Of a stretch of 27,292 nt of DNA, positions 20,601-27,292 are shown in pieces. Origin of the DNA: Rhizophagus sp. LPA8_4_AMF (taxonomy: Eukaryota; Glomeromycota; Glomeromycetes; Glomerales; Glomeraceae); NCBI GenBank assembly GCA_021464525.1, contig JADRCO010000736.1:1-27292 (forward strand). The letters run 5' to 3'. Under the pieces are notes generated by a model. That model was not told the origin of the DNA, ran no database searches, and saw only the letters and a list, made by a program, of their open reading frames with translations. The position numbers were made by a program, and so were the translations under genes. How positions within the stretch are numbered: the first letter of the stretch is position 1; each line of letters begins with the position of its first letter.

Positions 20601-22556
20601 CTCGTGAGTTTTATAAAATATTACTATTTTCTTTTATAATTTTTATAATTTTAATTCCTTATGAATTAATTAGAACATGGCCTATAAATGTTGGATTACG
20701 AAAAGACACTGTGAATTTAGGTAATTTATTAATATTATACATAATTTTTTACATATCCAGTCAAAATAATCCGATGTTTATTTTTAGCATATAATCCACA
20801 ATTTTGTTTGGAAATAAATAATGAGAGTGAACAACCATCTGAGGTTTATCTTTTGTTATCTAAACATATCACTGTTACAGAAGAAGAAAATGAGGATTTC
20901 ATCACGTTACATGTTTATAATGATACAAATGGAGAAAAAATTTATTCCGACAAAACTCCTTGGAAGAAGGTATTTTTATTATCATGAACTAAAAAGTTAT
21001 AAATGTTATTTTATTCATTTTAAACTCTTTAAAACTTAGGGAGCATATGTAAATAGCCCTCATATACTGGTATGTCTAAAAATAACAATATAAATTGTAT
21101 TTGTTCTAATTTTTTTTAAAAAATTAAAAAATTTTCTTCTAACCAAAAAGGTTAGGTTCGATGCACCAACTGGTATAACTCGCTATACCATTGTTGTTGC
21201 TCAAATCAATCGATTCAAAACTTTAGATTTTACTTTGAAATGTTATAGTAAGGCACCAGCAACATTATCGGAAATTCTAAAGAAATATCAAAACGTGAAA
21301 CATGTTCGTATTATAATGCGCTGTATTAAATGCCACGTGGTTTATTTATGCTTTTTTTTTTAAAAAAAAAAATTTATCTTCTTTTTAGATTTCTGGCAAA
21401 TGGACAAATCAAACAGCTGGTGGAAATCCAAGTAATATAACTTATTTAAACAACCCAGAGTATCGTGTTTCAATATCACCGCCGACATCTAACTCATCTT
21501 CGAATAAACCTCGAGTGTTATTAATGTTGGAAGGTCCTAAAAAGTTTGCAATGGATGTTAGGATGATATGGAGCAATGGAAAGAGAATTGCTAGGTATGA
21601 TGAAACCATGATCTACAAAATACATATATTTTTTATTTATCTACTTTTTTTTTAGTTTAACTACCAGGGATATTTTGATGAAATCTAGCGGTTATCGAAA
21701 TGGGTTTTGTTATTGCGAAAAGGATGACATAAAACGTACGTGATATCGAATATAGTTATTATTACCGCTGTTGGGAATAATTATTGTTAACCTAAAATTT
21801 TTGTATAGCTGGTGATTATACTATTATTGTATCAACATATGAACCTGGCCTTATTGGAGAATTTACATTAACTGTAGCATCAAATGTTACATTTAATGTC
21901 ACTAGTATACCGCTTGAAGGAGCTGTAAGTTAATTTATGAGATAATTAATTTAATTATATAAGGCTTATTTTTAACAAAACTTTTTTTTTTAGGGAATGT
22001 TCAAGAAAGTAATTCAAGGACAATGGTAATTAAAATTATTTGCATTTATTATCGTTTTAAACATTGTTAAAAAAAAATATTTTTTTATTAAAATAATAGG
22101 ATTAAGGGATTTAATGCTATGGGGTATCAACATAATTTTCATTTAAACCCAAGTTATCATCTTAAAATTTCTGAAATGACTACTATTAAGTAAGTTATTT
22201 ATAATTCTTTTTTTTCCAACAATATGATAAAGAAATAATGAATTTTTTTTTATAGAATTAGGCTTCAGACACCAGAAATGAACCCTACACCGACGCATAT
22301 TAAAGTATTTGAGAAACGTCCAAATAACTTACTTGGTAGAGAATTAGCTAATTCAGGAGATTATGTTTATGCCGGTTTTATTCAGGGTGTTTGCACAGAA
22401 GATATATCTCTTCCTTCAAATGATCAAGGTTACGTTATAGTATTTTGTACATGGGAAAAAGATGTGGCTGGTAAATTTATTGCGTATATTTATAGTGATA
22501 GGAATATAACTATTGAAGAAATCATTCATGAACGAAATGAGCTAAGAAATAATTAA
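17620..22556 (+). CDS. RIM13: Calpain-like cysteine protease, calpain-7/PalB/Rim13 family
   Basis: Cysteine protease of the fungal alkaline-pH Rim/Pal pathway; it is recruited to ESCRT-III through its MIT region and cleaves the zinc-finger factor Rim101/PacC. Twenty-eight exons (17620-17760, 17838-17859, 17938-18053, 18128-18233, 18304-18399, 18464-18635, 18744-18867, 18942-19019, 19090-19198, 19381-19478, 19599-19636, 19711-19731, 19804-19842, 19919-19977, 20045-20140, 20202-20236, 20307-20433, 20504-20603, 20674-20720, 20788-20969, 21040-21069, 21151-21303, 21389-21594, 21656-21735, 21809-21924, 21994-22025, 22100-22189, 22256-22556) give 937 residues. Residues about 1-75 look like an MIT helix bundle (LYQQALQFANNAVKEDD). 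The CysPc domain has Cys265 in DCSFVASL, His433 in PTHAYAVLD and Asn453 in NPW, so the triad is intact. Two beta-sandwich C2-like domains follow (ISGKWTNQTAGGNP; IQGQWIKGFNAMG), the second fuller than in human CAPN7 (813 residues). The weakest joins are exon 9 (donor GTCCCT) and exon 13 (acceptor TTTTAG at 19803); both restore PRKVVIDD and DLYILTGWIP. Confidence 0.95.
19531..19597. repeat. TTTA/TTTG tetranucleotide repeat in RIM13 intron 10
   Basis: About 65 bp of mixed TTTA, TTTG and TTGT units directly before the exon 11 acceptor. It forms an extended pyrimidine-rich tract and is a candidate length-variable marker. Confidence 0.7.
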
Positions 22557-22940
22557 TTTTTGGGGATTTATCTTTTTCAATGAAAAAGTGGCATTGAAAA
22601 TGAATCATTGATTATAATAATTACATTTTATTTTAGATAGAATATTTATTTATAGATAGAACTTTTTAATGATTTTAAGTTAAATAAATATTAAAACCTT
22701 AATATTAAAGTCTTTTTTTTACATGGTGTAAACCATAAGTAAAGGAAATAATGTTACAATGATTTATACGTGGTTCGCATTAGTTTCCATATGGAAAACC
22801 GGTTAGTAAAAAAACAAATGCAACATTAAATACAAACTATCATAAAATTTACAATACTAAAATGTACATTTGATATTAATAAATTAAGTTCGCGTGACTT
22901 ACATCACTTGATACAAATATTTTAAAATATTCATTATATT
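22557..22940. other. Convergent intergenic region RIM13 / RCY1
   Basis: 384 bp between converging stop codons. Sixteen bases after the RIM13 stop is a short hairpin, CTTTTTC-AAT-GAAAAAG (22572-22588). A perfect 14-bp palindrome TTTCCATATGGAAA lies at 22784-22797. AAATAAATATTAAA near 22682 is a likely poly-A signal area for RIM13. No gene is seen. Confidence 0.55.
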
Positions 22941-25900
22941 TTACATAATCGTACAATCTTCCGCTTTTAATCCATATAATTCCTTGTCTACTTCTTTTTT
23001 AATTATCATCCAATCCTCACGTTTTTGACAAAATTCATATACATCTTCAGCATGTAAAACACCATTAAATCTGTCTGCTTCCCTTACAAATGACCCTATA
23101 TCACGTGCATTTGATATAATATAAATATTTCCAAGTTCTTTGAGTGCGATAAAGTATGGTGTAATATTTGGTTGCCGTAGTGAAATAATAAATGAACAAT
23201 AATGATTCAAATCACTTTTGATAAAATAAGGTAAAAAAAAAAAATGTTAAATTTTTTGTTATTTAATTCATAATCTTTATATGAACTCTTACCTAATAAC
23301 TTGAAATCCACCACTTAAGCTCACTGTAAATTTTTTTATATGTTTTGTTAAAGTTCTTAAAAAAAAAAAAATAGATAGGAAAAGAAAAATCGTTAAAAAT
23401 GGTAATAGCTCATGTATTTAAGATGATAAAAAAATCGCATATTTACCCAAAAAATCGAAGACCAATTTCTTGAAAAAACACATCTAAAGTATGTTTATCC
23501 GAACAACCGACAACTAATTTAGTATGGTTAGATAGACACTCGACAGCATCGACACATGCCTTAATTTATAATTAAATAAATGAATTTCTTATTAATAATA
23601 ACAGAACATTAAAAACAAAATAAATATATTACCTTCGTTGGTTGTAAATCAAATGAATCATCATTTGCTGGTTTAAACTCTTCCGGTTTTTGTTCCGTGG
23701 CAAGAATAAATTCAACGTGATCTATTAAAACCTAATAAAATTTAATAATATAAATTCTTTTTTTTTAAAAAAAAAAATTTTAATACATTGGATAAATTAA
23801 GTATAATATTTTATATACCTGAATTCCTTTGTTTAATCCGGCAGCAACACTCTCATCAAGAATCTTTTCAAAGATTTTTTTTTCCTTATTACAATTATTC
23901 AAAAAATCCATTTTATCTATAAATTTATTCTAAGAGATGGACAAGATAATATTATGTTAAAATACGTAACAAGTAATAGCTACACAAAAAAAATGAGATA
24001 ATTACCATTTCTTCGTCATAATATACTTGCACCATTTGTTGAATTAAATCAGCAATATGAACCAATTCAAAGAATCCTACCAAAGGCGCAAGGTCAGATT
24101 CTGAATTTGATTTATCTGATTTAAAATCACCGAGATGTTTTATGGCACTAAAATTTAGAATGTGTGTAAATTGAAATAAAAACTTTCAAATTTTATCAAT
24201 ATTATATTAATTAAAACTTACGTATTAAATGCTGGTTTAATATGTAACGGTCCTAATGTTTGAAGAAGAATAATGAATACTGATTCCAAAGTTTCTTTAC
24301 TATAATATATTTTTTTTTTAAAAAAAAAAAATTTCAACTTTTAACATCAGAAAATATTATAATCAATCATAAAACAAATTTATAAATATGATTACATTCT
24401 ATATCCCATCTTATCAGGATATCCAGTAAATGAAGATACTCTACGTAATGAATCTTTGTTTACGTGAACCATTTGTAAAGCTGTCTCCAAACTAAGCATT
24501 TGCTGCATCTTATCCAATTTAGCATTTGATAAAGCTGATTGTAGATCTGTTAGATTTAAGGTAGGATTGGAACTAGTAATGCTCGAAGCACTATTTCGTT
24601 TATTACGAGAAATATTTGATGATGATGATTGCACTGGTGAAGAATGACGTGAACGTGCTGTTGGAAGCTTGAGTATTTTCCGAAAAGAGGTAAGATAATT
24701 ACGTTTGTAAATTTCTCGGTTGGCATTATTTAGAATATCCTGTTGCGCTTCCATCGATTTATTTATCAACTGTTGAAAAGTTATAATGACCAAATTATTA
24801 TCGTTAATTCTAATTCAACACAATTTATATTATGCAAAAAAAAGGTGACCTAACATGTCACCTTTTGATTCCATTTTTCGATTTCATCTTCGCTCCGCGT
24901 CTTAACATAATTCAATTCTTCTTTCAAATATTTATCCATAAAAGGTTCGAACATTTGATATATAAGGTCTTCCGCTCTTATCTTTGTTAATCCAGGTTTA
25001 GCATCTTTCCAAAGAACTTTTGCGACATGTATGCAACGTTGATGAGTTGCTACAACTGTTTTCAAATACAAGCTAATATCTCTCTTATAAGATTCTTCCA
25101 AAAATATTGTTATGTACTCTATAATCTATTAAAAAATCTTAATTGAATTAGTCTGTTGAATTTCTAAATATTAATTTAATTTAATAATTTAACTTACAAC
25201 ATCCTCAACAACACGTTCAACAAAAGTATAAAATACGTCAGCATCTTGAGGAAATATTTGACCAATCAAGGAAGCTTGCTTATTTATTTCTTCTTCAACA
25301 TAATTAAAAAATTCTGTCATTTGCATATAATTTAATTCACCGAGATTAGAAATTGTTAAACATCTAATTAAAGGATAAAAATGATTAATTATATAGTATA
25401 AATAATGAATTATAAATGAATGAAAAAATCTCATTGAAAAACTTACGTAAAATTATCCATAGGATCATAAAGATGATCAAAGAATATAGAATTCTTTTGT
25501 ATGAAGACCTGTATACATGCTGAGCCTCCATTCAAATTTAAAAGAATAGTTGCCCATTTCTTTTTAATTCAAAAATAATAAAATTTTAAAAAACAACTCT
25601 ATAATAATATTATTAACAACATACTAAATTAAAACAATCTAATTTAATAAACCTGCATCTCTGAAATATTTTGAACGTTATATGCTAATTCAAAATGGTG
25701 TAATGCTGAATTCTCAAAATATTCGATGGTAGTTTCAAGTGCATTATTAATCTAAATATATAATAAATAAAAAATCAATTAAATTATGTGAAATAGATCA
25801 CATTATTATTTAACGAACTTACTTGTTCAGAATCTAATGATATATTTAATTTTCCAAAACTTAATAATCTTGCCAACATTTTTGATTGATCTGATGGATC

Positions 25901-26539
25901 ATTATATTCCTTAAATAATCTACTATCCTTCCTTCTATGCCTAAAATCTAAATAATATGGTAACAATTCTATAAAAATCTTTTTGAATGAAGATCTTGCA
26001 AAACCAGTAGATGCAGCACGAGATTTTTGTGAGAACGAATCAAGAGGAAGACCAGGAATTAAAGAATTTGCAGTTGTTATTGCAAAATCCAATAAATTAC
26101 CAGTATTATTAGGTGTTGTAGGAGAAGATGGAGGTGAAGCTAAAGGATCAAATTCGGAAAATTTTGAATCTTGATTAAATTTATTATTGTCTTTTCCTTT
26201 TACAGTATGTTTTGCATTAACATATAATGGTTCTACAGGAGCATTCATAATATCACCATTTTCATAATCTTTCCATACTCCTAATGTTTTTAAACGCTGC
26301 TCCCATAACTCGTCATCATATACCAAAACCTTAAAACGTCTACATGCTCTTGCAAAATTAGGTAATGAAGTAATTGGAAGAAATTTAAGAATTCTCATCA
26401 GCAGATCTGGTGGTAAAGTTGTTTGTTGTGATTTTTGTGATAGCTGTATCATTGATGATTTTTTTGTAGAAGTCATACCAGGAATAACCGAAATGGGTAA
26501 ATCAGAAGAAATCGAACCAAAAAAATCGAATTTATCCAT
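22941..26539 (-). CDS. RCY1: Recyclin-1 (F-box plus exocyst Sec10-like protein with CaaX box)
   Basis: F-box protein of the Rcy1/Pof6 family; in yeast it acts with Skp1 in endosome-to-Golgi recycling of cargo such as Snc1, and the fission yeast protein works in septum/exocyst functions. Thirteen exons (26539-25823, 25751-25653, 25559-25447, 25363-25198, 25125-24862, 24769-24396, 24299-24222, 24147-24006, 23929-23819, 23731-23633, 23559-23447, 23355-23293, 23214-22941) give 870 residues (yeast about 840). The F-box is at about 41-85 (TLPPDLLMRILKFLP ... RRFKVLVYDDELWEQRL). A Ser/Pro/Asn-rich linker follows, then a long helical Sec10-like region from about residue 190, with LLNLNGGSACIQVFIQKNS and EDLIYQMFEPFMDKYLKEEL. 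A Ser-rich insert (RSRHSSPVQSSSSN) is in exon 6. The last four residues, CTIM, form a CaaX box predicting farnesylation, as in yeast Rcy1. The gene is the parent of the pseudogene fragment at 17169-17543. Confidence 0.93.
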
Positions 26540-26911
26540 GTTTTAATTTTTTTGGACTCTGCGAGAATTTTTCAGATTTTTAGAACCCATTCAAATTTAA
26601 GATTACGAATAATGGACGGAAAGATTCCGAGTTCACAAAGTTTCGAATTATAACTAATTTTAGTTGCTAAATGATTTTTTAAAAAAGAAAAACTCTCTCA
26701 TAATTGTTAGCACAAATTTCACATGATCAACAATGATCAACCTTCAGCCATAGATTAACTCAAATTGTATTTCCGCAAACTAGGTCGATGTCATGCTTAG
26801 ATTAAGACTATAATTCCAGGTTATTGGTCCGTAAGTATAATATCAAAACCGCTTAACATAAAACGCTTTATCAAAGATCCAGAATTCACATAACTAACCC
26901 AAATTGGATTA
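26540..26911. other. Upstream region of RCY1
   Basis: About 370 bp between the RCY1 start codon and a pogo-like transposon end; the RCY1 promoter should be here. Pyrimidine-rich and AT-rich, with a repeated ATGATCAAC string near 26723-26741. I see no clear TATA box or named factor site. Confidence 0.5.
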
Positions 26912-26913
26912 TA

Positions 26914-27075
26914 CAGTCAGCCTCGAATTTCAACATAACGAAATTTCACTGGTATCACGATTTTTCGTATGTTTTACCGAATTTTATTAATTAAATATCG
27001 TATAATACTCTTTTTATGCCAAAATTTCTTTATAACGAACCTTCTTTATAACAACTTTTCTTTATAGCGAATTTT
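26914..27075 (+). mobile_element. Terminus of a pogo-like DNA transposon with 17-bp subterminal repeats
   Basis: The left boundary TA-CAGTCAGCCTCGAATTTC has the TA flank and CAGT start usual for pogo/Tigger ends. Inside lie three tandem 17-bp units, TTTCTTTATAACGAACC, TTCTTTATAACAACTTT and TCTTTATAGCGAATTTT (27025-27075), of the CTTTATAACGAA kind typical of subterminal pogo repeats. No transposase ORF and no matching right terminus are visible before the window ends, so the element is either truncated, a MITE, or continues outside. The inner boundary given is only where the repeats stop. Confidence 0.6.
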
Positions 27076-27176
27076 TTTAACGGATTTTTTCTTTTTAAAT
27101 ATATAATAAAGATTTGTAAAGATAAAATTTATTAAGGAAAATTTAATACTATTAAAAGACGGACAATGATATTCAT

Positions 27177-27205
27177 TGGAAGTTGGAAGAATATTTGAAC
27201 TTCCA
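27177..27205. repeat. Short inverted repeat
   Basis: TGGAAGTT (27177-27184) faces AACTTCCA (27198-27205) across a 13-nt spacer. It lies between the pogo-like end and the terminal GC-rich hairpin and may belong to a mobile element. Confidence 0.5.
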
Positions 27206-27242
27206 TTCCAATAAAAATTACCGTATAGCGCTGCATATAGTA

Positions 27243-27292
27243 CCCCCGGTACTATTCAAAAAAGCCAGCCTAGATTGAATAGTACCCGGGGG
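27243..27292. repeat. GC-rich inverted repeat reaching the window edge
   Basis: The left arm CCCCCGGTACTATTCAA (27243-27259) pairs with the right arm TTGAATAGTACCCGGGGG (27275-27292) with a single-base difference, across a 15-nt loop. The G/C blocks stand out sharply from the AT-rich surroundings. It looks like either a complete tiny foldback element or the first terminal repeat of a larger element that continues beyond the window. Confidence 0.7.

Noticed and set aside
25983-26174. Plus-strand ORF inside RCY1 exon 1
   Set aside because: Antisense of the long RCY1 first exon; no independent features.
22941-26539. Calling the minus-strand right-hand gene SEC10 (exocyst core subunit)
   Set aside because: The N-terminal F-box and the C-terminal CaaX box identify recyclin-1, which shares only the Sec10-like region.

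Overview
The window is nuclear DNA from an AT-rich fungus. Genes are split by many short introns (mostly 50-120 bp) with GT...AG ends, intergenic DNA is very AT-rich, and all recognisable proteins are fungal or pan-eukaryotic. The gene style, the pogo-like repeats and a PARP/ADP-ribosyltransferase-like protein of a type I associate with arbuscular mycorrhizal fungi suggest an early-diverging fungus, most likely Mucoromycota/Glomeromycotina (Rhizophagus-like). The taxonomic call is inference. Exon structures below were joined by eye from splice sites, reading phase and remembered family consensus; every multi-exon model given is in frame from ATG to stop.

Left part (1-10787), compact housekeeping block: mitochondrial ribosomal protein mL54 (-) diverges from the ESCRT-I subunit VPS23/TSG101 (+). 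VPS23 converges on the U5 snRNP assembly factor AAR2 (-), which is followed in tandem by cytosolic ribosomal protein uL11/RPL12 (-). RPL12 diverges from Asterix/WDR83OS (+), which converges on the dynamin-family GTPase VPS1 (-).

Middle part (10788-17619), sparse accessory island: long stretches without recognisable genes, one small PARP/ART-like protein (+), two small secreted cysteine-containing proteins (-, both with a TATA-like box about 100 bp before the ATG), a 67-bp pogo-type MITE, and a decayed copy of an internal piece of the RCY1 gene that lies further right.

Right part (17620-27292): a complete 28-exon gene for the calpain-7/PalB/Rim13 cysteine protease of the fungal alkaline-pH (Rim/Pal) pathway (+), converging on RCY1/recyclin-1 (-), an F-box plus exocyst-Sec10-like protein ending in a CaaX box. 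The last 750 bp carry a pogo-like transposon terminus and, at the window edge, a long GC-rich inverted repeat.

Functionally, four of the larger genes (VPS23, VPS1, RIM13/PALB, RCY1) act on endosomes or endosome-Golgi traffic. In known fungi VPS23 and Rim13 act in the same pH-signalling pathway at ESCRT-coated membranes. Whether their closeness here means anything is open. I found no CRISPR, no tRNA or rRNA, and no clear sign of an entirely new system; the most unusual part is the 10.8-17.6 kb island.
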